Shown: piece by piece, positions 33,416 to 42,820 of the stretch
Layout: the number at the start of each line of letters is the position of its first letter
Position numbering within the stretch: position 1 is the first letter of the stretch
NCBI RefSeq assembly: GCF_024655565.1
Contig: NZ_JANKOF010000008.1
Location: 26,714 to 90,713, forward strand
Length of the DNA stretch: 64,000 nucleotides
Reading direction: 5' to 3'
From: Nitratireductor sp. ZSWI3
GTDB lineage: Bacteria; Pseudomonadota; Alphaproteobacteria; Rhizobiales; Rhizobiaceae
Program-made: the position numbers and the translations under genes
The notes under the pieces: generated by a model
What the model saw: the letters and a program-made list of their open reading frames with translations, nothing else
What the model was told of the DNA's origin: nothing
Databases searched by the model: none

Positions 33416-34051
33416 ATGCGACATACCGACAGCGCACGCCCCGTCTCGGGCGAAATCATGACGCCCCGCGCCGCGCGGGAGCGCGTCCGCCCGCATGCGG
33501 GGGTGGAAGAAATCGTCGATGCCGACTTTGAGACCGTTGCCGAAGGGGGCGGGAATCCCGTCTGGAGAAACACGGGCCGGCACGGCCGCCCGGCGGGGCT
33601 GTCGGGCATGAACATGCTGCAAGCGGGCGGGCTGCTTTCCCGCCGCGCTCCGCGGCGCGGCGGACCGTTCTTCTGGTCGTTCGGCGCCTTGCTGGTGCTG
33701 GCGGCCTTCTGGGTTGCCGGCGGGCACAGCCTCGTTCACGACCTGCCCCTTCTCGACGCTTCGCGCCCGATGCCTGCCATGAAGCTCGTCGACCTGCAGA
33801 GCCGTGTGGAGCGGCATGGCGACCGGCTGCTGCTGATCGTCGACGGGGCTGCCTTGAACGACGGCAGCGCGCCGGCCATCGTTCCGGGTCTGGCGATCGA
33901 CGTGCTGGCCGACAACGGCTCGACAACGCGCTATTTTCTGGGGACAAATGAACTGCAGCTCGAACCGGGCACGCGCTTTCCCTTCTCCAGCCGTCTGGTC
34001 GCGCCTAGTGAAGGGGTCAAGTCAGTCTCGGTGACGTTCCGATCGTTGTAG
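33416..34051 (+). CDS. Single-helix membrane protein with DUF3426-like C-terminal domain
   Basis: 211 residues. A polar N-terminus (about 80 residues) precedes one helix (FFWSFGALLVLAAFWVAGGH, about residues 85-104); the C-terminal region VERHGDRLLLIVDGAALNDG resembles the beta-domain of DUF3426 proteins. In related genomes the gene next to ftsE often carries a CxxC zinc-ribbon at the N-terminus; none is present here, so the gene is either a shorter relative or has lost it. The start is uncertain (ATG 33416 or 33458). It is followed by hpt after 20 bases. Confidence 0.65.
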   Translation: MRHTDSARPVSGEIMTPRAARERVRPHAGVEEIVDADFETVAEGGGNPVWRNTGRHGRPAGLSGMNMLQAGGLLSRRAPRRGGPFFWSFGALLVLAAFWVAGGHSLVHDLPLLDASRPMPAMKLVDLQSRVERHGDRLLLIVDGAALNDGSAPAIVPGLAIDVLADNGSTTRYFLGTNELQLEPGTRFPFSSRLVAPSEGVKSVSVTFRSL

Positions 34052-34071
34052 TAGCAGGGGAGTTTCGCCCG

Positions 34072-34614
34072 ATGCCTGTTGTGCGCGGCAAGGAGATCGA
34101 GGTGCTTTTTGCAGCCTCGACCATCGCCCGACGTAACCTCGAGCTCGCCAAGGAGATCGCGGCGCGTCGCTATGACGACCTCCTGGTCATTTCGGTGCTC
34201 AAGGGTTCGTTCATCTTCGCCGCCGATCTGATCCGCGCGATGCACGACGTCGGGATTTCACCCGAGGTCGAGTTCATCATGATCTCGAGCTACGGCGCGG
34301 GCACGGAAAGCGGAACGATCAAGGTTCTGCGCGACATCGACAACGATGTCACCGGCCGCGACATCCTTTTGATCGATGACATTCTGGAGTCGGGAAAGAC
34401 GCTCAAATACACGCGCGAGCTGATGCTGTCGCGGGGGGCGAAGTCGGTCTCCATAGCCGTTCTGCTCGACAAGCATTCGCGCCGGCAGACGACCGTCGAT
34501 GCCGATTTCGTCGGGTTCGAATGCCCGGACTATTTCGTCGTCGGCTACGGCATGGACGTGGCGCACGCCTTCCGCGAACTTCCCTTCGTGGGCGTGGTCA
34601 AGGGCGACGCCTGA
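34072..34614 (+). CDS. hpt: Hypoxanthine phosphoribosyltransferase
   Basis: Purine salvage enzyme converting hypoxanthine or guanine with PRPP to IMP or GMP. 180 residues from ATG 34072 (AGGGGAG upstream). The PRPP loop is ILLIDDILESGKTLKYTREL (about residues 101-120); VISVLKGSFIFAADLIRAM and VDADFVGFECPDYFVVGYGM are also standard. Positioned just before cpdR, a conserved pairing in Hyphomicrobiales. Confidence 0.94.
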   Translation: MPVVRGKEIEVLFAASTIARRNLELAKEIAARRYDDLLVISVLKGSFIFAADLIRAMHDVGISPEVEFIMISSYGAGTESGTIKVLRDIDNDVTGRDILLIDDILESGKTLKYTRELMLSRGAKSVSIAVLLDKHSRRQTTVDADFVGFECPDYFVVGYGMDVAHAFRELPFVGVVKGDA

Positions 34615-34675
34615 AAATGACGCCGACGCGCACCGGCGTTTACCGAAGCGTAATCCGATCGGGCGAAAAGAAGCC

Positions 34676-35041
34676 ATGGCAAAGCTTCTGATCGTTGAAG
34701 ACGACGACTCCGTGAGAACCTTCACCGCGCGCGCCCTCAGCGCCGACGGTCATGCCGTGGAAACGGCGGGTGATGGCCTGGAAGGGCTCGAGAAGATCAA
34801 CGCGACATCCGGCGGCTACGATCTCGTTCTGTCCGACATCCGGATGCCGGCGATGGACGGGATCGAGATGGCGCGGGCGGCGGCCGGCTCGTTTCCGAGC
34901 CTGCGGCTCCTGCTGATGACCGGCTTTGCCGATCAGCGCGAGCGGGCGGCGGAACTGGAAGGAACCGTGTCCGGTGTCGTCAACAAGCCCTTTACACTGA
35001 GCGAGTTGCGCAAACGGGTCGGCGAGGCGCTGGCCGCCTGA
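34676..35041 (+). CDS. cpdR: Response regulator, CpdR type
   Basis: Single receiver domain, 121 residues from ATG 34676, no output domain. The acidic pocket is LLIVEDDDSVRTF, the phosphorylated aspartate is in YDLVLSDIRMPAMDGIEMA (about residue 53), the switch threonine in LLLMTGFAD and the lysine in VVNKPFTLSELRK. CpdR works as an adaptor for ClpXP proteolysis controlled by the CckA-ChpT relay in the alphaproteobacterial cell cycle. Size, sequence and location after hpt support this name. Confidence 0.85.
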   Translation: MAKLLIVEDDDSVRTFTARALSADGHAVETAGDGLEGLEKINATSGGYDLVLSDIRMPAMDGIEMARAAAGSFPSLRLLLMTGFADQRERAAELEGTVSGVVNKPFTLSELRKRVGEALAA

Positions 35042-35076
35042 GGCTTGCCAGATCGCAATGATTTAGCCGTCAGTGC

Positions 35077-37635
35077 CTATTCGGTATCGAGCAGCCGCTC
35101 GAGATATTCCTTTTCAAGCGCCGGGCTCAACGCATCGCCGAGGCGCTTGCGGATGGCTTCGAGGATGCGGCGGGCGCGCTGCGTGTCGATCTCGTCCGGC
35201 ACCTGGACCGAATCGCCGAAATCCGGCCCGGTCGTGGCCTGCGGGCGCCCGAGCGGATCTCGGCCGTTGTTGCCCCGCCGATAGCCTTGCTCGCCGCCGC
35301 CCTGCTCGCCGCGCATGGCCTGCTGCATCTGGTTCATCATGTCCTGCGCGCCGCGGCGCAGCGCTTCGAGCGCGCGGCCCTGTTCACCGACGGCCTGCTC
35401 TCCTTGTCCCTCGCCCAGCGCGCCTTCCGCCTGGCCCATCGCCTCGCCGGCCTCTCCGAACCCTTCGCCCGGCTTGATGCCGAGCCCTTCGAGGCCTTGC
35501 ATGAGGCGGTCAAGATCGCCGCGCAGCGCGCCCTGGCCCTGCTGCAGGCCGCGCATGGCGTCGGCGAATTCCTGCGGGCTCATGCCTTGTCCTGGGCCTT
35601 GGCCCTGGCCCGGCTGCTGTCCCTCGCCGGGCTGGTTTTGCCCCTGCTGTCCGCCCTGATTGCCTTCTCCGCGCTGCATCCGGTCGGTCCGGAAGGTCTC
35701 GTTCATCAGTTCCTGCTGGCGGCGCATCAGATTGCCGAGCTCGTCCATCTGGCGGCGCATCTCCGACTGCTCACCGCCGCCCTGGCCGCGTTGCGAGCGG
35801 CCGGCCTGGAGGTTGTTCATCATGTTCTCGAGCTGCGACAGAAGCTCGCGCGCCTGATCGTGCGCACCCGATTTCGCCAGGTCCTCGATCTGATCCAGCA
35901 TCCGCTCCAGATCGCTCTGGCTCAGCATCTGGCCGTCCTGCGGCATCTGCTCGGCAAGATCGGGGTTCTGCTGGGCGCGTTCGGCGAATTCGCGCAGGAA
36001 TTCCTGCATGGCGCTGCGCAACTCGTCCATCAGCCGGGCGATTTCCTCTTCGCTGGCGCCTTCCTCCAGCGCCTTCTTCAAGGCCTCCTGGGCCTGGCGC
36101 AGCCGCTTCTCCGCCGCCGTCAGGTCGCCGTCCTCGATGATCAGGGCGATCTCCCAAAGGTAATCCACGACGCCGCGAAGCTGGTCGTCGCTCTCGGCCA
36201 TCGAGAGGCGGCTCCGGGCGGCGAAGACGCCGAGGAAATGCGACATGTTCTGCAACGTCTCCTCGGGCCAGGTGAGCACCGCATCCATCAGCGCCAGGAC
36301 GCGGGGCTTCTTGTTGCCGTCCATCGCCAGGATGCGCCGCTGCTCGATCAGGGCCTTGGCCAGGGGATTGGTGAAAAGCCGCTCCGGCAGAACGAGCTTG
36401 CGGGGCTCGCTGACGGCTCGCTGGTCGGCGGCGTCGACGGCCGTCAGCTTCAGCTCGACGGGCGTGCCTGCCCATGGATGCTCGGTCAGGTCGCGCGAGG
36501 TTTTTGCGCTGATGGTCTTGCCATCCCGGCGGGGCAGGGCGAGCGGCATCTCCGGCGCTTCGTAGAGCGGCCGGGCGCTTCTGTCGGCGTCCGCCGGCTC
36601 GAAAAGCGCCTCGGCACGTGCGGCACCGTAATCGTCTTCGATCTCGTAGGTGAGTTCCAGCGTCCCGTTGACCGCCCGCTTCGGATCTCCGGTCAAGCGG
36701 ATCTGCGGCGGCAGGTCCGGCGTCACCGCAAACCGCCAGCCGTCGATCTCGGTGTCGTTGCGTTTCAGAAGCACCTCGCCATCGTCTTCCAGAACACGCG
36801 AGAAGCGCTGGGCGGTGGTCGTCGAAAGGGTCTCGGCCTCGGAAGCGCCTTCGGGGTCGATCACCGTTTCGCGGCCATCGGCATCGCGGTGAGCCAGCGT
36901 TTCCGCGCCGGATCCGCCGGTGACGCGCAGTGCCAGAATGCTGCCTTGCGGTACGGTGAAGACGTCGGTGCCGCGATTGGCCTCGGCGGTCAGGTAGATC
37001 GGCGCGCGGCCCGTATAGGTCGGCGGGGTGACCCAGGCATCGATGCGCGGCGGCACGATCTCCGCACCGCCATGGGCGCGAAAAGCATCGGTGACGCTGC
37101 CGCCGAGCGGGCCGGTGGAAAAAGCCGCGGCGATGACCAGAAACAGCGCGGCAGCCGCGCGCAACCCCCATGGATCGCGTTCCGGAACCCGGGTTTTCGG
37201 CAGGTCGCCGTGCAGACCGCCCAGCTTGTCCGCCATTCTCTTTTGATGTTCGCGCCAGAGGGCGGCGGCGAAGCCGTCATGCCGCCCGGCGAGCCGATCC
37301 GACTGGCTGGAGACCGGTTCATGCTCCAACTGGTTCGAGCGCTCGATGCGGCGATCCACCTCGGCGGGGGTCGGCCGGCGGAAGCTTCTCAGGGGCCACA
37401 ACGCAGCGATGCCGCCGAGACCGAGGACGGCGAGGACGGCGAAGCGCACGCTGTCGGGCATCAGCCGGAACAGGCCGAACCAGGAGAGCGACAGGAAGAT
37501 GCTGGCGATGACGAGAAGCGGCAGGATGAGCGGCCACAAACGCTCGATCACCATGACGCCGCGCATCACGAAACGCATGCGCGCCAGCCTGGCGAACCGT
37601 TTGGGGAGCCTCTGCCACTCGGATGTCTCAGCCAT
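35077..37635 (-). CDS. TIGR02302 family protein (DUF4175), membrane protein
   Basis: Very large protein, 852 residues from ATG 37635 (extension to 37725 is possible). Two or three helices lie near the N-terminus (MVIERLWPLILPLLVIASIF and MPDSVRFAVLAVLGLGGIAA), another at about residue 160 (LRAAAALFLVIAAAFSTG), then an extracytoplasmic beta-rich part, a helical coiled region (LTAAEKRLRQAQEALKKALE) and a strongly biased Gln/Gly-rich stretch (GQQGQNQPGEGQQPGQGQGP) before a short conserved C-terminal helix ending LLDTE. Function unknown; the family occurs in alphaproteobacteria next to lysA, as here. Confidence 0.87.
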   Translation of the reverse strand: MAETSEWQRLPKRFARLARMRFVMRGVMVIERLWPLILPLLVIASIFLSLSWFGLFRLMPDSVRFAVLAVLGLGGIAALWPLRSFRRPTPAEVDRRIERSNQLEHEPVSSQSDRLAGRHDGFAAALWREHQKRMADKLGGLHGDLPKTRVPERDPWGLRAAAALFLVIAAAFSTGPLGGSVTDAFRAHGGAEIVPPRIDAWVTPPTYTGRAPIYLTAEANRGTDVFTVPQGSILALRVTGGSGAETLAHRDADGRETVIDPEGASEAETLSTTTAQRFSRVLEDDGEVLLKRNDTEIDGWRFAVTPDLPPQIRLTGDPKRAVNGTLELTYEIEDDYGAARAEALFEPADADRSARPLYEAPEMPLALPRRDGKTISAKTSRDLTEHPWAGTPVELKLTAVDAADQRAVSEPRKLVLPERLFTNPLAKALIEQRRILAMDGNKKPRVLALMDAVLTWPEETLQNMSHFLGVFAARSRLSMAESDDQLRGVVDYLWEIALIIEDGDLTAAEKRLRQAQEALKKALEEGASEEEIARLMDELRSAMQEFLREFAERAQQNPDLAEQMPQDGQMLSQSDLERMLDQIEDLAKSGAHDQARELLSQLENMMNNLQAGRSQRGQGGGEQSEMRRQMDELGNLMRRQQELMNETFRTDRMQRGEGNQGGQQGQNQPGEGQQPGQGQGPGQGMSPQEFADAMRGLQQGQGALRGDLDRLMQGLEGLGIKPGEGFGEAGEAMGQAEGALGEGQGEQAVGEQGRALEALRRGAQDMMNQMQQAMRGEQGGGEQGYRRGNNGRDPLGRPQATTGPDFGDSVQVPDEIDTQRARRILEAIRKRLGDALSPALEKEYLERLLDTE

Positions 37636-37736
37636 CGGCAGTCTCAGCGTTTCGCTCCGGCGCACGCGGAATCGCACGCGCCTCATCGAACAAGGATAGC
37701 AGCAAACGCGGCGAAGGCGAGGCAATGCACGAAATT

Positions 37737-37772
37737 ATGATCTCTGCCGTGCTTTCGGAAGGCAGAGATCAT
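37737..37772. terminator. 12-base hairpin after lysA
   Basis: Arms ATGATCTCTGCC (37737-37748) and GGCAGAGATCAT (37761-37772), 12-base loop. It lies 16 bases past the lysA stop and upstream of the TIGR02302 gene on the same strand. The tail is only mildly T-rich (AATTTC), so it may attenuate or process the transcript. Confidence 0.55.
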
Positions 37773-37787
37773 CCGGCAGGACCGAGC

Positions 37788-39059
37788 CTAATCCTCCAGC
37801 CAGTCCGGCACGGAATCGAGTCCCAGAAGCTGCTCATAGCTCGGCCGCGGGCGGATCACATGGAAGCGGTCGCCATTGACCAGGACCTCCGGTACCAGGA
37901 GGCGCGAATTGTAGGTGCTGGCCTGCACCGCGCCATAGGCTCCGGCCGTGCCGACGGCGATCAGATCGCCCGCCTGAACCTCCGGGAGGCTGCGGTCGAG
38001 CGCGATGTAATCGCCCGTCTCGCAGACCGGGCCGACCACGTCCGCGGTGAAGCGCCGGCTGTCGGCGGCTGGCTGCCGGACCGGGCGGATGGTGTGAAAC
38101 GCCTCGTAGAGCGTCGGGCGGATCAGATCGTTCATCGCCGCGTCGACGATGACGAAGTTCTTGGCCTCGCCATCCTTCCGGAAAAGCACTTCGGCAACCA
38201 GAATGCCGGCGTTGGCGGCGATCAGGCGACCGGGCTCCAGCATCACCTTGAGGCCGAGCTTGGTGACGTGCTTGCGCACGATCTCGGCATAGGCGTCGGG
38301 CAGCGGCGGCTGATCGCCCTCCTCGGCATAGGGGACGCCGAGGCCGCCGCCGAGATCGACATGCTCAATGGCATGGCCGTCGGCGCGAAGCGTCGCCGTC
38401 AGCTCCGTGAGCAGCGCGAAGGCATCGTCGAAGGGCTGCAGGTCGGTGATCTGGCTGCCGATGTGCATGTCGATGCCGGTCACCTTCAGCCCCGGCAGCT
38501 CTGCGGCCCGTGCGTAGGCGGCCCGCGCGTCCTTCCAGGCGATGCCGAACTTGTTCTCGGCCCTGCCGGTGGAGATCTTCTTGTGCGTCCTCGCATCGAC
38601 GTCGGGGTTGATGCGCAGGGAAACCCGGGCCGTCAAACCGAGCGCCGTGGCGCGCGCCGAGAGCAATTCCAGCTCCGGCATCGATTCGACATTGAAGCAG
38701 AGAATGCCAGCCTTGAGGGCGAAATCCATCTCCGAGGCGGTCTTGCCGACGCCGGAAAACAGGACCTTGTCGGCTGGAACGCCGGCGGCGAGCGCCCGGC
38801 GCAGCTCTCCTTCCGAGACGACATCCATGCCGGCGCCCAGCCTGGCGAGCGTCTTCAGGACGGCCTGGTTGGAATTTGCCTTCATCGCATAGCAGACCAG
38901 CGCGTCAAGACCGGAGAAAGCCTCCGAGAAGACACGGTAATGGCGCGCCAGCGTGGCGGTGGAATAGCAGTAGAACGGTGTGCCGACGGCCGCCGCGATG
39001 GCCGGCACCGGCACGTCCTCGGCGTGCAGGACGCCGTCACGATATTCGAAATGGTTCAC
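37788..39059 (-). CDS. lysA: Diaminopimelate decarboxylase
   Basis: PLP-dependent enzyme converting meso-diaminopimelate to lysine. 423 residues. The PLP lysine is in CYAMKANSNQAVLKTLARLG (about residue 60); HIGSQI, LEPGRLIAANAG and GPVCETGDYIA are the standard glycine-loop, phosphate and active-site cysteine elements. Part of the argH-lptM-lysA group on the minus strand; the hairpin at 37737 follows. Confidence 0.95.
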   Translation of the reverse strand: MNHFEYRDGVLHAEDVPVPAIAAAVGTPFYCYSTATLARHYRVFSEAFSGLDALVCYAMKANSNQAVLKTLARLGAGMDVVSEGELRRALAAGVPADKVLFSGVGKTASEMDFALKAGILCFNVESMPELELLSARATALGLTARVSLRINPDVDARTHKKISTGRAENKFGIAWKDARAAYARAAELPGLKVTGIDMHIGSQITDLQPFDDAFALLTELTATLRADGHAIEHVDLGGGLGVPYAEEGDQPPLPDAYAEIVRKHVTKLGLKVMLEPGRLIAANAGILVAEVLFRKDGEAKNFVIVDAAMNDLIRPTLYEAFHTIRPVRQPAADSRRFTADVVGPVCETGDYIALDRSLPEVQAGDLIAVGTAGAYGAVQASTYNSRLLVPEVLVNGDRFHVIRPRPSYEQLLGLDSVPDWLED

Positions 39060-39176
39060 GAAAACTGACTTTCAACTGACGTCCGGAGTGGCTTGCCTGC
39101 TCTCTTCCGCTTGCTTCTCCGGCGGTGCTTGTGCTCACGGTCGCGATCGGGCGTGGCCCGCTTTCCGCGGACCGTC

Positions 39177-39380
39177 CTAGAGAAGGCCGTCGAGGATGAA
39201 CGGGCGGTCCTCGGCCGGCTTTTTCGGCTCCGGCGGAACCGGCTCGTCGTTTTGCTGGGCCTGTTTTCGCGCCTCGACCGCCGCCTCGTAGGGCGAGTCG
39301 AGGGGGGCCTTTCGACCGCAGGCGGCAAGGCCGAGCGCCAGGCCGAGCATGAGAAGGGTGAGCGTTCCGCGGGCCGTCAT
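39177..39380 (-). CDS. lptM: Small lipoprotein, LptM-like
   Basis: 67 residues from ATG 39380 (an in-frame ATG at 39392 is possible). The signal ends in the lipobox LGLAACGRKAPLDSPY, so the mature protein is lipidated at Cys and sorted to the outer membrane; the G-x-K-A/G-P-L motif after the cysteine is the hallmark of LptM/YifL, which helps LptD disulfide maturation in enterobacteria. The rest is proline-rich and disordered. It sits between argH and lysA, the usual location. Confidence 0.82.
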   Translation of the reverse strand: MTARGTLTLLMLGLALGLAACGRKAPLDSPYEAAVEARKQAQQNDEPVPPEPKKPAEDRPFILDGLL

Positions 39381-39416
39381 GAAGCGTTCCATTCCTCGAA
39401 ATTGCGTGGCTGGGTT

Positions 39417-40841
<1,425 letters not shown>

Positions 40842-40870
40842 GTTAACCGGATGCTCGTGTGGAAAGAAGA

Positions 40871-41560
40871 ATGTCGAAAAAGAAACGGAAATTCCCCGCC
40901 CTCCGCCTGATCGTCCTTTCCGTCATCGCCGGCGCCGTCGGAGGGGCGATTGCGGTATACGTGAAGGGTGGGCTCGATGGCAACAACGCCGCAACACCCA
41001 TCGTCGCGGCAGCCGGGGACAACACCTGCGCGCGGAAGGATGCCAGGGCGCGCGAGATCGGCGCGGCGGCGACCGGCGAGGTGGCAGCCATGCTTGCCGC
41101 CGACCCGCCGCGTTCCCTCACGGCGTTGAGCTTCAAGGGCCCTGAAGGTGAAGCACTTTCGATCAATGATTTTGCCGGCAAACTAATTCTCGTCAATCTC
41201 TGGGCGACGTGGTGCGTCCCGTGCCGCGAGGAGATGCCGGCGCTGGATGCGTTGCAGGCGAGCATGGGGAGCGACGCTTTCGAGGTCGTCGCCGTCAATG
41301 TCGATCGCGGCGATGACGAGAAGCCGAAGGCTTTCCTGGAGGAAACGCGGATTCGTTCCCTTGGCTATTATCGCGACAGTTCCATGCGCATCTTCAACGA
41401 CTTGAAGAGCCAGGGCCTGGCGCTCGGCCTGCCGGTGACGCTGCTGATCGACGAGGAGGGCTGCCTGATCGCGCATATGAACGGACCGGCGGAGTGGGCC
41501 GGTGCGGATGCCGCCCGATTGATCGAGGCGGCTCTGCCGGCCAAGGGGCCGGGCAGCTAG
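40871..41560 (+). CDS. TlpA-type thiol:disulfide interchange protein
   Basis: Membrane-anchored periplasmic thioredoxin, 229 residues from ATG 40871 (AAGAAG upstream; GTG 40859 is an alternative). One N-terminal helix ([20 protein letters not shown]) precedes the thioredoxin fold with active site [19 protein letters not shown] (CVPC) and cis-proline in [12 protein letters not shown]. TlpA keeps the copper sites of cytochrome oxidase reduced and supports cytochrome c maturation. Confidence 0.9.
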   Translation: MSKKKRKFPALRLIVLSVIAGAVGGAIAVYVKGGLDGNNAATPIVAAAGDNTCARKDARAREIGAAATGEVAAMLAADPPRSLTALSFKGPEGEALSINDFAGKLILVNLWATWCVPCREEMPALDALQASMGSDAFEVVAVNVDRGDDEKPKAFLEETRIRSLGYYRDSSMRIFNDLKSQGLALGLPVTLLIDEEGCLIAHMNGPAEWAGADAARLIEAALPAKGPGS

Positions 41561-41633
41561 TTTCAACGCCTGCGCGCGCCAAAGCGGGGCGTCTGCATCG
41601 ACCGGCGCCCCGTTTGCCGAGCACCCGCAGCCG

Positions 41634-41990
41634 TCAGGCGGCGAGCGGCCGGCGGTATACGCAGCCTTCGGCCTGTCCTTCGGCGCCGCGCTTGACCTCG
41701 ACCCGCTCAAGGCTGTCCGTCTTCGCCGACAGCTTGTCGAAGATCCACTTCGCCAGGTTCTCCAGCGACGGGACAGACAGGCCATCGATATCGTTCAGAT
41801 ATGTGTGGTCGAGCGTCTTGTGGATGTCGGCGATCTGCTTTTCCACCTCGTAGAGATTGGCGGCCCAGCCATAGACAGGGTCGGGCTCGCCGACGAGATG
41901 AACCGATACCTTGAACGAATGGCCATGCAGACCGGAATACGGCTCCAGCTTGTGCGCGGCCTCGAACGTGAACTCCTTGTATGTCTCCAC
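41634..41990 (-). CDS. queD: 6-carboxytetrahydropterin synthase homologue (QueD family) without the usual Cys
   Basis: 118 residues from GTG 41990 (GGGAG upstream). The zinc histidines are present in FEAAHKLEPYSGLHGHSFKV (His at the A-A-H and H-G-H positions), with LDHTYLNDI and ENLAKWIFDKLSAKT as in QueD/PTPS. However, the catalytic cysteine that stands four residues before HGH in QueD (C-x-x-x-H-G-H) is a tyrosine here (Y-S-G-L-H-G-H). The Asp/His pair (LDH) is kept. It may be a divergent enzyme with another proton donor, or a different pterin activity. No other queuosine synthesis gene adjoins it. Confidence 0.8.
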   Translation of the reverse strand: METYKEFTFEAAHKLEPYSGLHGHSFKVSVHLVGEPDPVYGWAANLYEVEKQIADIHKTLDHTYLNDIDGLSVPSLENLAKWIFDKLSAKTDSLERVEVKRGAEGQAEGCVYRRPLAA

Positions 41991-42266
41991 AGCCCTAGCT
42001 CCCTTCAGCTTTGGTGCTACCCCATCCCCCAGAAAAGGGATTCCCTCGAGAAAACGTGTTTCCCGTGGGTTTTGCCCCTGCAAATTTCAGCGGTTCCGCA
42101 AACTGTGCAAGTCGATGTATAATCATCGCAGGTTGGAGGTGTGGCACTGCCGTCCGGGCCTGTCAATGTGCCGTCGCGGAGCGAAGATGTCACAGAGCCG
42201 TGTTAACCCATTGTTGGTTAGCCGGCACTAGACTTGGGGAAATATCGCACCTGCGGAGAAGCTTCG

Positions 42267-42800
42267 ATGTCGTCCAAAAAATATCAACGGATGCGCGGCC
42301 TCATTGCGCTGACCTTTTCGTGGCTGCTGTTTTTTGCCGCACCCACGCTTGCCCAGTCCGATACGCTCGCCAAACCGGCGGGTGAAGTCATCCTGACCGT
42401 AGACGGAAAAATCGGCGTGACGAACGGGGATGGTGTAGCGGATTTCGATCTGGCCATGCTTGAGGCCCTCCCGTCCGCCATGATCAAGACGACAACACCG
42501 TGGTTCAACGGTGCGATCGAGTTCGAAGGCGCCCTACTCAGCAGCCTCATGGAACAGGTCAAGGCAGAGGGGCAGGAACTGGTGGTCACGGCGCTCAACG
42601 ACTACCAGGCTCCCGTGCCGATCGAGGACTTCGCAAAATACGGCGTGATCCTCGCCTACAAGCGCGACGGCAACTACATGCCCGTCAGCGACAAGGGGCC
42701 TTTGTTCATCGTCTATCCATATGATTCCGATCCTGAATTGAGCACGCAGAAATTCTATTCTCGTTCCGTCTGGCAAGTCCGGCGCTTCACGGTTCGATAA
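42267..42800 (+). CDS. Exported small SUOX/oxidoreductase-molybdopterin-fold protein, Cys-free
   Basis: 177 residues from ATG 42267 (GCGGAGAA upstream). A signal peptide ends FFAAPTLAQS (about residue 31). The mature domain (VILTVDGKIGV ... VADFDLAMLEALPS ... TTTPWFNGAIEFEGALLSSL ... VTALNDYQAPVPIEDFAKYG) follows the oxidoreductase molybdopterin-binding fold. The whole protein has no cysteine, so the molybdenum ligand of YedY/sulfite oxidase is missing and redox catalysis is unlikely. It is followed 20 bases later by a membrane GGDEF-EAL protein, suggesting a periplasmic sensing partner. Confidence 0.8.
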   Translation: MSSKKYQRMRGLIALTFSWLLFFAAPTLAQSDTLAKPAGEVILTVDGKIGVTNGDGVADFDLAMLEALPSAMIKTTTPWFNGAIEFEGALLSSLMEQVKAEGQELVVTALNDYQAPVPIEDFAKYGVILAYKRDGNYMPVSDKGPLFIVYPYDSDPELSTQKFYSRSVWQVRRFTVR

Positions 42801-42820
42801 GCGCGAGACGGGCGTGGCTG

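Noticed and set aside
35287..37740. 817-codon open frame opposite the TIGR02302 gene
   Set aside because: Composition-driven mirror of the Gln/Gly-rich coding strand; no ribosome-binding site or family match.
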